NCBI RefSeq assembly: GCF_015291705.1
Contig: NZ_CP030050.1
Coordinates: 1,612,001 to 1,676,000 of the forward strand
From: Bradyrhizobium arachidis
Lineage (GTDB): Bacteria; Pseudomonadota; Alphaproteobacteria; Rhizobiales; Xanthobacteraceae
Direction of reading: 5' to 3'
Length of the DNA stretch: 64,000 nt
Position 1 is the first letter of the stretch. Each line of letters starts with the position of its first letter. The position numbers were made by a program, and so were the translations under genes. Positions 1-6,702 of this stretch are shown one piece after another. Under the pieces are notes generated by a model that saw only the letters and a program-made list of their open reading frames with translations, was not told the DNA's origin and searched no databases.

Positions 1-382
1 CTCCGCAGAGCATCAGCAGGTTGGCCAGGCTGCGGACGGTATAGGCGCCGCGGCTGAAGCCGAATAGGAAGATCCTGTCGCCCTGTTCGTAGTGGTTGAC
101 GATGAATTCGTAGCAATCGGCGATGTTGCGCTTGATGCCGGCGCCGGTCACGGACCCCAGCAGCTTCTGCACGAAGCGGACGGGAGCGGTCAGGGCCGTG
201 GTGCCGATATCGGTGCCGAGACCGGCGTCATAGAATACCACCTGGCGGGACGGATGGATGCCGGTGTCCGCGTGATCGCGCGAGATCCGGTACATCTTGT
301 AGATGTTGCTGATCCGCTGCTCGGGACGGGCGCCGCCGTCCTGACCCGTGCCGTCCGAGAAGACGACGACATTTTTGGACAT
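1..382 (-). CDS. DUF2235-family alpha/beta hydrolase, N-terminal part (runs off window)
   Basis: The gene reads leftward from an ATG at 380-382 and is still open at base 1, so only about 127 N-terminal residues are seen. The protein opens MSKNVVVFSDGTGQD and carries a nucleophile elbow GFSRGAYTVR near residue 110, which is the GxSxG serine-hydrolase signature typical of DUF2235 proteins. This family includes Tle1-like phospholipase effectors of type VI secretion, but many members are stand-alone and uncharacterised, so an effector role is not implied here. It is divergent from the sigma-like operon that starts at 593. The catalytic Asp and His would lie outside the window. Confidence 0.85.
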   Translation of the reverse strand, partial: MSKNVVVFSDGTGQDGGARPEQRISNIYKMYRISRDHADTGIHPSRQVVFYDAGLGTDIGTTALTAPVRFVQKLLGSVTGAGIKRNIADCYEFIVNHYEQGDRIFLFGFSRGAYTVRSLANLLMLCG

Positions 383-592
383 AAGCGTTCGCCTCCTGCT
401 CGGGCGACCGCTCAAGGTTGCACCGCCGGCTTCCTGGTTGTATCAGGCCAAAGCTGGTCTATTTCATCCCACTTCGGCTTCTCCCCGGGTATGCCGCCGA
501 GAAGCCCGGATTCGGACAGCATTTATTTTTCGCGCGGGACGGATTTTTTTGTCCGATTCCGTCGCCGAGCGCGGCATAGGGTCTTCGAGACC
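383..592. promoter_or_regulatory. Divergent intergenic region with an 8-bp hairpin
   Basis: This gap separates the leftward DUF2235 gene from the rightward sigma-like operon and must hold both promoters. GGCTTCTC at 476-483 pairs perfectly with GAGAAGCC at 499-506 across a 15-nt loop. A TTGCAC followed 17 nt later by TATCAG (from about 415) is a weak sigma-70-like candidate reading right. Neither assignment is firm. Confidence 0.3.
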
Positions 593-1195
593 ATGGACGA
601 TGAGAGCGGATCCCCGAAAGGCGGCGTGACCGCCGCCCCGGAGACAGAGCACCTTGCTCCCGAGGAGGTGCTGGAGAAGCTCGATTCCATGTCCGCCGAC
701 GACAAGCGAAAGCTCCGGCTCATCGAGCGGCGCCGGCGGGGCGGGACCGATTTCCAGGAGAATGAGCTATATCGCGAGGCCGTCACCCAGGCGATCGTCG
801 GCCAACGCCGTTGTCCGAGAGAGGAATCTTTCGTCGCGTTCCTGGCGCAGTCGATGCGGAGCATTGCGTCGCACCGCAGGAAGGCGCTCGCCCGCACAGA
901 GTCGCTGACTTCGGACGGCCGTGGGCACGACGGCGGCGAGAAGCAGGTCGCCTCGGATCAGCTCGACCCGGAGGCGCTGCTGATCGAGAAGCAGGCCGAG
1001 GACGTCATCAAGGTCATCTACGAAGCCCTCGAAGGCGATGAAGAGGCGCAGTTGGCCGTCATCGCCATTTCGGGCCAGAATCGAGGAAAGGCATTGCGCG
1101 ATGAGATCGGAGTCGATCAAGCTGGCTACGACTACATCATGAAGCGGATCAGACGGACCTTGGCCAAGAAGTTCCCGGACGGATTTCGGTTATGA
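593..1195 (+). CDS. Sigma-70/ECF-like regulatory protein
   Basis: The 200-residue protein starts at the ATG at 593; the same frame is open further upstream, but that part overlaps the DUF2235 gene antisense and has no coding look. The middle (about residues 45-100) has a basic, helix-rich stretch followed by FVAFLAQSMRSIASHRRKAL. The C-terminal part (about residues 130-200) resembles a degenerate sigma region 4: an acidic helix, GKALRDEIGVDQAGYDYIMK as a helix-turn-helix-like element, then a basic tail. Family knowledge says such proteins recruit RNA polymerase, but the match is loose and it could be another sigma-like DNA-binding protein. Its stop overlaps the next start (ATGA at 1192-1195), so the two are probably translationally coupled. 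Confidence 0.6.
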   Translation: MDDESGSPKGGVTAAPETEHLAPEEVLEKLDSMSADDKRKLRLIERRRRGGTDFQENELYREAVTQAIVGQRRCPREESFVAFLAQSMRSIASHRRKALARTESLTSDGRGHDGGEKQVASDQLDPEALLIEKQAEDVIKVIYEALEGDEEAQLAVIAISGQNRGKALRDEIGVDQAGYDYIMKRIRRTLAKKFPDGFRL

Positions 1196-1623
1196 CCAGT
1201 AAGCGCACCTCGCAGGATGAGCTCCGCAAGCTGGACGATGCGATCGACGAGAGCATTCTGGCCGCTTCTTCGGAGGAGCTGCGTGAGGAGCTCGCGGCAA
1301 TGGGTATCGACCCCGCCTCCGTGGTATCGGAAATGGACGCCGTCACTGCGCACGCCAAATCCGTGGCCGCTAAGAAGAGCTTGGAGCAGGCTAGGCAAGC
1401 AGTTTTGGCCTTCAAAGCACAGTCGGCGAAGTCCTTCCCAGAAGACAGGGATGCCTCCCGGAGAAAGCTGGAAGCAATGCGCGCCGGCGAATTGACGGGT
1501 GCGTTCGACATGATGGCGGCGCGGAAAGCCAAAGGCCTGTCTGATAGCGACGAACAGGGCATGCTGGACGACCTTGCCCAGCTCGCTGCGCTCGAGGCAG
1601 AGGATCCGCAGGAGGAAGAATGA
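1192..1623 (+). CDS. Small helical hypothetical protein, middle gene of the sigma/protease operon
   Basis: The 143-residue protein is acidic and alpha-helical throughout, with no membrane segment, and ends in a Glu-rich tail (EDPQEEE). I do not recognise a named family. It overlaps the sigma-like gene by ATGA at 1192-1195 and the ImmA/IrrE gene by ATGA at 1620-1623. Its position between a sigma-like protein and a zinc protease suggests an adaptor, antitoxin-like or anti-sigma-like substrate, but that is inference from gene order only. Confidence 0.7.
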   Translation: MTSKRTSQDELRKLDDAIDESILAASSEELREELAAMGIDPASVVSEMDAVTAHAKSVAAKKSLEQARQAVLAFKAQSAKSFPEDRDASRRKLEAMRAGELTGAFDMMAARKAKGLSDSDEQGMLDDLAQLAALEAEDPQEEE

Positions 1624-2384
1624 CCGCGCTCAGTCCCGCCGAGCGCATACTCCTTAGCCCGGGGATCGATTCTCCCGGCGAGATAGACCTGGAGGCCATC
1701 GCGTGGACGCGCGGCGCGGTCGTGAACTATCGGCCGCTCGATCGCTGCGAGGCGACCATCGTCGGGTCGAAGAGAAGGGCGGTGATCACCGTCAACGGTC
1801 GAAGCCCTCCTGAGCGCCGCCGATTTTCGCTCGCTCACGAACTCGGGCACTGGCACCATCATAGGGGCAGGATGCTCTTCTGCGGCGGGCGAGACGTCTG
1901 CAACTTCGCCAACGGTCCCCTCGACCCCGAGCGTCAGGCCGATGCGTTCGCGTCGGATCTCATTCTACCGAACTATTTGCTGGGCCCTCGGCTGCGGCGC
2001 GTGAAGCAGCCGACGCTCGCGGCAGCCAGAGAGATCGCCGAAGAGTATTCAGCAAGCCTGACGGCGACGCTCTTCAAGATGACGGTCCTGAACCGCTTTC
2101 CCATGATCATCGCCTGCCACAACAAGAAGAAGCGGCGCTGGTTCGAGATATCTCCGATGGTTCAGCCGTGGTGGTTTCCCTTGGACTCGCTGGATCGCGC
2201 GACATTCGCCGCGGACATGCTGTTCAACGGTGCCGCCGAACAAACTTTTCCGAGGAAGATGCCGGCGGACGCGTGGTTCGGGTTCAAGGGGTGCGATCGC
2301 TTCGAGGTCGAGGAGCAATCCTTCCGGTTGCCGGATGATGAAATCCTCACGGTCTTGAAGCTTCCGGACGAGGCTGTGGCATGA
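1620..2384 (+). CDS. ImmA/IrrE-family metallo-endopeptidase
   Basis: The 254-residue protein has the zinc-binding HELGHWHHH motif near residue 75, preceded by RRFSLA, and a downstream EADAFASDLI-type element (here RQADAFASDLILP, about residue 108), the usual layout of ImmA/IrrE (DUF955) peptidases. Known members cleave phage or ICE repressors (ImmA) or act in the radiation response (IrrE). There is no N-terminal DNA-binding domain, so specificity is probably supplied by the two upstream coupled genes. The roughly 120-residue C-terminal extension is unassigned. The start is fixed by the ATGA overlap with the preceding gene. Confidence 0.88.
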   Translation: MTALSPAERILLSPGIDSPGEIDLEAIAWTRGAVVNYRPLDRCEATIVGSKRRAVITVNGRSPPERRRFSLAHELGHWHHHRGRMLFCGGRDVCNFANGPLDPERQADAFASDLILPNYLLGPRLRRVKQPTLAAAREIAEEYSASLTATLFKMTVLNRFPMIIACHNKKKRRWFEISPMVQPWWFPLDSLDRATFAADMLFNGAAEQTFPRKMPADAWFGFKGCDRFEVEEQSFRLPDDEILTVLKLPDEAVA

Positions 2385-2510
2385 TCGAGAGGAAGGGTCG
2401 GGCACTATCGTAAACGGTGAGGCAACTTCGACCGCGAGTGATCACCGCTTTTACGCTCACCTGAGCGAAGACGCCATTTCCGATCGAACTTCAGAAGACA
2501 GCGAATAGCC

Positions 2511-2768
2511 ATGACGAACGATGGGCCCGAGCGAGTCGCGGTCGATCACCCGTACAGTTGGCCGAACAAGTCCATAGTCGAGAAGAACTTTAAGCAACGC
2601 ATCCGCGCAATTCGGAGAGGCGCCACGGGCAATGCGCTCGAACGCTTCAAGGATATCGTTAAAGAGGTGATCGCAGGGATGATGGGCTGGCATCGATTTC
2701 GCTCCTCCAAATTAAGTGAGTCACGGCGACAGAAAAATTGCAAGGCCGAGCACAATGAGGCCTGTTGA
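2511..2768 (+). CDS. Hypothetical small protein (uncertain)
   Basis: An 85-residue open frame with fairly gene-like codon use in its first 65 codons, including a helical stretch ERFKDIVKEVIAGMMG. No clear ribosome-binding site precedes the ATG. A competing antisense frame (2457-2693) exists. No family is recognised. It lies 126 bases after the ImmA/IrrE gene, before the repeat hub. Confidence 0.35.
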   Translation: MTNDGPERVAVDHPYSWPNKSIVEKNFKQRIRAIRRGATGNALERFKDIVKEVIAGMMGWHRFRSSKLSESRRQKNCKAEHNEAC

Positions 2769-2912
2769 AGCTGCAATGGCAACGAGCAGCGTCAAAGTGC
2801 CGTGGTGCATAAATCACCTTGCTTTCGACCTCGAGCGAGAGATCCAGCGACTGCTCGACGGCGCCGGCCGCTAGTTCAAGCTGCCATCATTGGACGCCAG
2901 GCGGAGTGAGGC

Positions 2913-3023
2913 TTTTTCTGCCGGGGGTCGGCTGAATTAGGTTTTTTCTGCCGGTGTAATGCATTTTCTGCCGAAGGCCCCCGAAATAATGCTTTTTCTG
3001 CAGCCGTAATGCGTTTTCTGCAG
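2913..3023 (+). repeat. Five phased direct repeats (iteron-like), core TTTTCTGC(C/A)G
   Basis: The 11-base unit occurs at 2913, 2943, 2963, 2993 and 3013, giving start-to-start spacings of 30, 20, 30 and 20 bases, that is, whole turns of B-DNA. The three right-hand units share a longer form TAATGC-N-TTTTCTGC. Units 1-3 end in CCG and units 4-5 in CAG. Phased direct repeats of this kind are typical binding arrays for a replication initiator, excision factor or repressor. Open frames crossing the array (for example a leftward one from 3214) show repeated RQKKP-type peptides produced by the repeats and are unlikely to be genes. Confidence 0.75.
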
Positions 3024-3041
3024 GCGCCGGCTCTGTCGAGG

Positions 3042-3088
3042 GTGAGAACGCGGGGGCGGGGAACCCTCTTAGCCCCCTGCATTCTCAC
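3042..3088. repeat. Long imperfect inverted repeat (hairpin)
   Basis: GTGAGAACGCGGGGGC at 3042-3057 pairs with a near-identical arm ending at 3088 (GCCCCCTGCATTCTCAC), with one mismatch and a one-base bulge, around a loop of about 14 nt. It begins 19 bases after the last direct repeat. It could be a transcription terminator without a T-run, a protein-binding palindrome or a strand-initiation structure. Confidence 0.6.
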
Positions 3089-3148
3089 ATCGGCGCCCGG
3101 GTCCGGACGTGGTGCCGAAGGGAAGTTAAGGTCAGTTAGCTTCACATT

Positions 3149-3184
3149 ATCGCACGGTATCCTGCCGTCACTGCACCGTGCGAT
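3149..3184. promoter_or_regulatory. Perfect 10-bp inverted repeat, operator-like
   Basis: ATCGCACGGT (3149-3158) and ACCGTGCGAT (3175-3184) are exact reverse complements separated by 16 bases. It lies in the gene-free hub between the rightward protease operon and the 3' end of the leftward gene cluster. A dimeric repressor site or hairpin is likely; the binder is unknown. Confidence 0.55.
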
Positions 3185-3267
3185 ACCGTTGAGCGTCACA
3201 GGTGACGCCATCACCGCTGATGTCCGATTCCTTGACGCCCCCCGTTACTACCTGGGCGGCGCCGCCT

Positions 3268-3525
3268 TTAATTTCGAGGTTTGTCCGATTTCGCCGCAAT
3301 CCCGTTCGCGGCCAACCAGGCCGCGCCGGCGTCGGAAAGGCGCCAGTCGAACTTGTCGATTCCCTCGACGAGGCCGTGCTTGATCAGCGTGTTGACGCCG
3401 CGGCCGTGGACGCGCTCGAAGTCCCCATTCGGTTTGATCAAGGAAAACCAGCCGCCGACATGCCGCAGCCGCGCGCCACGCGAGACGGCGACGAGCAAGT
3501 GCAACGGCGCCGGCGTCAGGCGCAC
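3268..3525 (-). CDS. Small winged-helix-like hypothetical protein
   Basis: The 85-residue protein has the pattern GRGVNTLIKHGLVEG followed by WRLSDAGAAWLA, which reads like the recognition helix and wing of a small winged-helix domain ('after the helix, the gene-product of the terminal strand'). It is the last gene of the leftward cluster and overlaps the end of the upstream gene by 10 bases (3516-3525). No named family is recognised; a regulatory role is inferred. Confidence 0.6.
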   Translation of the reverse strand: MRLTPAPLHLLVAVSRGARLRHVGGWFSLIKPNGDFERVHGRGVNTLIKHGLVEGIDKFDWRLSDAGAAWLAANGIAAKSDKPRN

Positions 3526-4160
3526 CTCAGCGGCTTCCGTTTCGCGATGATCTCGGCGCCGGCGGCAGTAATCCGGAGCGAAGGCAGCCCGTCGCAGCCG
3601 ACGAATTCTTCAACAAGATGCCGGATCAGCGGCAGATTTCGGTCTTCGGACACGTACCAGGAATTCCGGCCCGGAGGCACGTACGGCAAATCCATGTGCC
3701 TGCAGATCCACTTCCCGTCAGCGCGGACCAGGCGGCCGCCCTTGGCGAGATACTTGAGCGTCGATCGCGCGTAGCGCTCCTGCTTCGCGGCCTTGCACTC
3801 CTCGGTCGTCATCGGCGGCTTCGGTGGCCTAGGCTTCGGCAGTGCCATCGCCTGGTCGATCGTGACCGCCAGAGCGGCGGCGGCGATAGCACCGGCTTCG
3901 GTCAGCTTGTGGCGGCGGTGATGACCTCGGCCGAAGCTTTCGCCGGAGCGCTCGCGGTCGATTTCGATCAGACCATTCGTCACGGCCCGGTCGATCGACG
4001 ACAGGCTGATGTTGCGCCATACCGTCTGCGCCCTGTCTTCGATCCCGCGGTAGTAGACCGGCGGATTACTCCATCCATAGCCCTCTTTATACTGGTCGAC
4101 TACGTCGTAGCCCTCTCTCAGCGCGACCAGGATTCTGATGTCGTCGTTCAGTTTGGTCAT
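3516..4160 (-). CDS. Hypothetical protein with two winged-helix-like segments
   Basis: I place the start at the ATG at 4158-4160 because it overlaps the upstream stop by ATGA; the longer frame to 4469 overlaps that gene antisense-free but in another frame and is arginine-rich shadow sequence. The 214-residue product begins MTKLNDDIRILVAL and contains two LSSIDRAVTNGLIEI / HKLTEAGAIAA and LIRHLVEEFVG / LRITAAGAEI type units, each a helix followed by a 'L-T/R-x-A-G' strand, similar to the small downstream protein at 3268-3525. This suggests a duplicated winged-helix fold. Function unknown. Confidence 0.65.
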   Translation of the reverse strand: MTKLNDDIRILVALREGYDVVDQYKEGYGWSNPPVYYRGIEDRAQTVWRNISLSSIDRAVTNGLIEIDRERSGESFGRGHHRRHKLTEAGAIAAAALAVTIDQAMALPKPRPPKPPMTTEECKAAKQERYARSTLKYLAKGGRLVRADGKWICRHMDLPYVPPGRNSWYVSEDRNLPLIRHLVEEFVGCDGLPSLRITAAGAEIIAKRKPLRCA

Positions 4161-4900
4161 GCCAGCATCCCCATGGCCGCTTCGTCCTCCGCCGAGAGTA
4201 CCGGCGCCAGGAATGCGCGCTCCGTCCACCTCACCTTCGCCGTCGCCATGCCGCCGCGCGGCCCGAGCTCGAGCCGGACGAGGCCGGCGTCCTCCAGCGC
4301 GCGCAGGGAGCGGCGGACGGTGGGGTCTCCGGCGAAGCGGTGGCGCCGCCCGTCTGGAGCGAAACCGTCGAACAGCTTGCGGAATACCCATGTCGGCTTG
4401 CCTGCCGACACACGGAACGTTTCGCGGAATCCTTGCTCCGTCTCTAGCGGTCGCTCGACCGGAGCCCACACGCCATAGGCAGCCTCGAAGTATCTGCCCT
4501 TCTTCGACAAGTAGGGCCTGACGCCGTCGGCGCCGACGACGCGCGCGATCCTGATCTCGTCCAGGCCGCCGGGGTTCGTCGGCTTCGCCGTGGCGTAGTC
4601 GACTTCATAGACCCTGTTGCCATGTGCCCTTGTGCAGGCCGCCAGCGCCGCGACGGCATCCCAGCGACCCGGCGCGATCGCCGTCACGCGGACCTTCGTT
4701 TCCTTGAATTGGATGTCGGCGAACAGGTCGCTCTCCACCTCGACAGCGCACTGCCGGTGCCCGGCGATGATCGTGACACCCTCGGCGTCGAAGAGACCAT
4801 CGCGGTCGGGCTGCGGCGGCGCGTTGCGGCGGCGCGCGTGGTTCGCTGCGGCGGTGGCGAACACGCCGAAGTCCATCTCCTGCTGATGCGGCTGCGTCAC
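4157..4900 (-). CDS. Hypothetical phage-type protein with C-terminal winged-helix-like region
   Basis: The 247-residue protein starts MTQPHQQEMDFGVF. Its middle (about residues 50-150) is a mixed alpha/beta domain of unknown type. Its C-terminal 75 residues (DPTVRRSLRALEDAGLVRLELG... then a strand) look like a winged helix. Both ends are coupled to neighbours: ATGA at 4157-4160 downstream and an overlap of 4 bases at 4897-4900 upstream. Such tight overlaps point to a single transcript from the promoter region near 6550. Confidence 0.65.
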   Translation of the reverse strand: MTQPHQQEMDFGVFATAAANHARRRNAPPQPDRDGLFDAEGVTIIAGHRQCAVEVESDLFADIQFKETKVRVTAIAPGRWDAVAALAACTRAHGNRVYEVDYATAKPTNPGGLDEIRIARVVGADGVRPYLSKKGRYFEAAYGVWAPVERPLETEQGFRETFRVSAGKPTWVFRKLFDGFAPDGRRHRFAGDPTVRRSLRALEDAGLVRLELGPRGGMATAKVRWTERAFLAPVLSAEDEAAMGMLA

Positions 4901-5283
4901 CGACGCACTCCGTAGTTCCGCGGCGGGTCGTACGGGATGCTCTCCGGATCGAGATACTGCGACGGCGGCTTGCGCACGTACGGCGTCGGCGGCGGCTTCA
5001 CGGCGGCGGGCGCCGGCGTCGCGGCCTTCGGCGGCGGCAGCGGACCCTCGCGCTTGACGGTCGGCGGCGCTGGGCGGCGCGGCACCAGCGGCAGTCCGCC
5101 GACCTTCGGCGCCGTCGGCTTCGGCGCCGTTGGCATCGGCGGCAGCGGGCGCGCGCAGCGCGGCGGAGGCCCGATCGGCGCCGGCGCGCGCGGCTCGATG
5201 ATACCGCGGTCTTCGGCCGCGACCGTCGGCACCTCTGCGATCTTCGCCGGCAACGGTCGGCGCTGTGGGAATCCACCTACCAT
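4897..5283 (-). CDS. Proline-rich hypothetical protein
   Basis: The start is the ATG at 5281-5283, which overlaps the preceding stop as TAATG. The 128-residue product is extremely rich in Pro, Ala and Lys (repeated APKP, PPPK and RPAPP units between about residues 30 and 105) and has no predicted fold. It ends YDPPRNYGVRR. This composition suits a flexible linker or a disordered scaffold. The strong codon bias also opens long frames on the other strand, which I treat as shadows. Confidence 0.6.
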   Translation of the reverse strand: MVGGFPQRRPLPAKIAEVPTVAAEDRGIIEPRAPAPIGPPPRCARPLPPMPTAPKPTAPKVGGLPLVPRRPAPPTVKREGPLPPPKAATPAPAAVKPPPTPYVRKPPSQYLDPESIPYDPPRNYGVRR

Positions 5284-5666
5284 TATGCAGCCTCCTTCTT
5301 CCTCCAGCCGATCACGTTCTTGTCGCACCAGTCGTCGGCGAACGCCTCCACGAGCTCGTTCATGCTGTTCAGATGCGCCGTCTTGACCTCGAAGCGGCGC
5401 ACTGCGCTCTTGCCGTCGAAGTCGAAGGCGGCGCGCTCCAGCGCGTTGGCCTGGGCGCGTAGCGAGGCGACCTTGACGTGCATCGCACGGGAGACGGTGT
5501 TCTCGACCCGGGTGAGAAAGGTGTTGGAAAACTCCGCGCCGTCGGGGAGGTCCAGATCGCCGGGATGCGCGTTGAGCAGCTTCTTGGAGAGGCGCTTCAA
5601 GCCCCGGCGGTCGATGGCGTGGAGCGCGGCAACTACCCGCTCATAGAAATCGTTCTGCTTGCTCAT
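5283..5666 (-). CDS. Hypothetical helical protein
   Basis: The 127-residue product begins MSKQNDFYERVVAAL, taking the ATG at 5664-5666 that overlaps the upstream stop (ATGA at 5663-5666). It is alpha-helical with a central Asp-rich loop (HPGDLDLPDGAEF) and a basic tail WRKKEAA. No family recognised. It is one link of the overlapping leftward cluster. Confidence 0.65.
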   Translation of the reverse strand: MSKQNDFYERVVAALHAIDRRGLKRLSKKLLNAHPGDLDLPDGAEFSNTFLTRVENTVSRAMHVKVASLRAQANALERAAFDFDGKSAVRRFEVKTAHLNSMNELVEAFADDWCDKNVIGWRKKEAA

Positions 5667-5962
5667 ACGATGTCTCCCGTGTAGCCGCGCGCCGCGGCCT
5701 TGGCGGCTTCCTTCCTGCCGACGCCGTATCCGTCCACCCATGCTCCGATCAGTTCGACGATAAGGGAGTCGGGCGGGTTCCCGCCCCGGACGAACATCAT
5801 CCGACCTTCGCTGTCGCGGACGCCGACCCATCCGCCAGTCTTATTGCCGCGCCACGAGCTGCGGCGGAGGGTGTACTCGCGGCCGTGCACGACGAGCGTG
5901 CGGTCGACGTCAACTACGCAAGGCTCGGTCTTGCGCCGGTCGGCGAAATTGATGATCGACAT
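5663..5962 (-). CDS. Hypothetical small protein
   Basis: The 99-residue protein has a beta-rich N-terminal half (TLVVHGREYTLRRSSW... GGWVGVRDSEGRMMFVRGG) and a helical C-terminal half. No family recognised. It is separated by 1 base from the upstream stop at 5964 and overlaps the next gene by ATGA. Confidence 0.65.
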   Translation of the reverse strand: MSIINFADRRKTEPCVVDVDRTLVVHGREYTLRRSSWRGNKTGGWVGVRDSEGRMMFVRGGNPPDSLIVELIGAWVDGYGVGRKEAAKAAARGYTGDIV

Positions 5963-5963
5963 G

Positions 5964-6263
5964 TCAGTAGACTCCCCAGGGAAGACGAGGGTCGCCCTTG
6001 CAGCGCGGGCAGATGCGCACGCCCTTATCCGGACTCATAAACGTCCGTCCGCAGCCGCCGAGGCACTTGCGCATCGCCAGGTCGTTGCCCTCGACGGCGA
6101 GGCCCATGATCGACGACTTGGTCGAGATCGAGCTGATCGAACGCCCCATCGCGGCCGCGATAACGCGAATGTCGCCACCGGTCTCGGCATAGAGGCGGGT
6201 GAGGCGGTCGAACTCGGCATCGCTCCAGGCCGTGCCGAAGGCGGCGATGGTCTCAGGAAGCAT
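5964..6263 (-). CDS. Helix-turn-helix plus zinc-ribbon protein (GcrA-like layout)
   Basis: Residues 12-50 (WSDAEFDRLTRLYAETGG, then IAAAMGRSISSISTKSSIMGL) resemble the N-terminal helix-turn-helix of GcrA-type regulators, in which a W-x-x-E-D-R-L start is followed by a small recognition helix. Residues 67-92 carry CLGGCGRTF and ICPRC, a four-cysteine zinc ribbon. Phage and plasmid proteins of this layout bind DNA. It overlaps the upstream gene by 11 bases. A specific target is not visible. Confidence 0.6.
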   Translation of the reverse strand: MLPETIAAFGTAWSDAEFDRLTRLYAETGGDIRVIAAAMGRSISSISTKSSIMGLAVEGNDLAMRKCLGGCGRTFMSPDKGVRICPRCKGDPRLPWGVY

Positions 6264-6540
6264 CGTCCGCCCCGATCATCAGCAGCAACTTGGCGCGCAG
6301 GCGGGAGAGCTTCAGACCGCGCTCGTTGGAGGCGTCGCGCTCGCGGGCGATCAGCGCGATCAGCTCGGCGTCGATGTCGCGCCGGGTCGTCTTGTTCGCC
6401 CCGCTGCGCCATTCGAAAAGCTGGCTCCGGGAGATGCCCAGGCCCGCGGCAAGACGGGTCTTCCACTCGTCACCGTAGAGTCCTTCGCCGACGCACTCGA
6501 TGCGCTGGGGCTGGGATTTGCGACACGCGGGCTTCTTCAC
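6253..6540 (-). CDS. Cro/C1-like helix-turn-helix protein, first gene of the leftward cluster
   Basis: The 95-residue protein contains WKTRLAAGLGISRSQLFEWRSG (written in parts: a helix, GIS, then RSQLFEWRSG), a clear helix-turn-helix at about residues 27-48, followed by a long helix. It is the promoter-proximal gene of the eight-gene leftward cluster, and a perfect inverted repeat lies 26 bases upstream (6566-6593). Self-regulation through that site is a natural inference. Confidence 0.7.
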   Translation of the reverse strand: MKKPACRKSQPQRIECVGEGLYGDEWKTRLAAGLGISRSQLFEWRSGANKTTRRDIDAELIALIARERDASNERGLKLSRLRAKLLLMIGADDAS

Positions 6541-6565
6541 GACCTGAGTCCTTATCTTTAATTAT

Positions 6566-6593
6566 GCATGCTGTTGTTTATCTGACAGCATGC
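6566..6593. promoter_or_regulatory. Perfect 9-10-9 inverted repeat in divergent promoter region
   Basis: GCATGCTGT (6566-6574) and ACAGCATGC (6585-6593) are exact reverse complements around a 10-base spacer. They sit between the leftward HTH gene (start 6540) and the rightward gene at 6703. An AT-rich stretch CTTATCTTTAATTATGCATG precedes it on the left and may include the leftward -10 element. This is a strong operator candidate for the neighbouring HTH protein. Confidence 0.65.
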
Positions 6594-6702
6594 GTTCGAT
6601 GTCGGCCGTTGTCAAGCGGACCTCGAATCCTTGTCTGGGGCGCCCCGATTTCCGGCTTGCCGCAAATCGTGCTCCGATGACCAGCCAACAGGAGGTGACG
6701 TG

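Noticed and set aside
92..592. N-terminal extension of the sigma-like frame back to 92
   Set aside because: It is antisense to the DUF2235 gene, whose GxSxG-containing protein is clearly real; the true start is the ATG at 593.
2755..2874. 39-codon frame MRPVEAAMATSSVKVPWCIN... after the 2511 gene
   Set aside because: It is short, with no ribosome-binding site or recognisable pattern; it may still be real but cannot be supported.
2876..3214. Leftward 112-codon open frame across the direct-repeat array
   Set aside because: Its C-terminal half is just the translation of the repeats (RQKKP-type units), and there is no ribosome-binding site; the region is better explained as a binding array.
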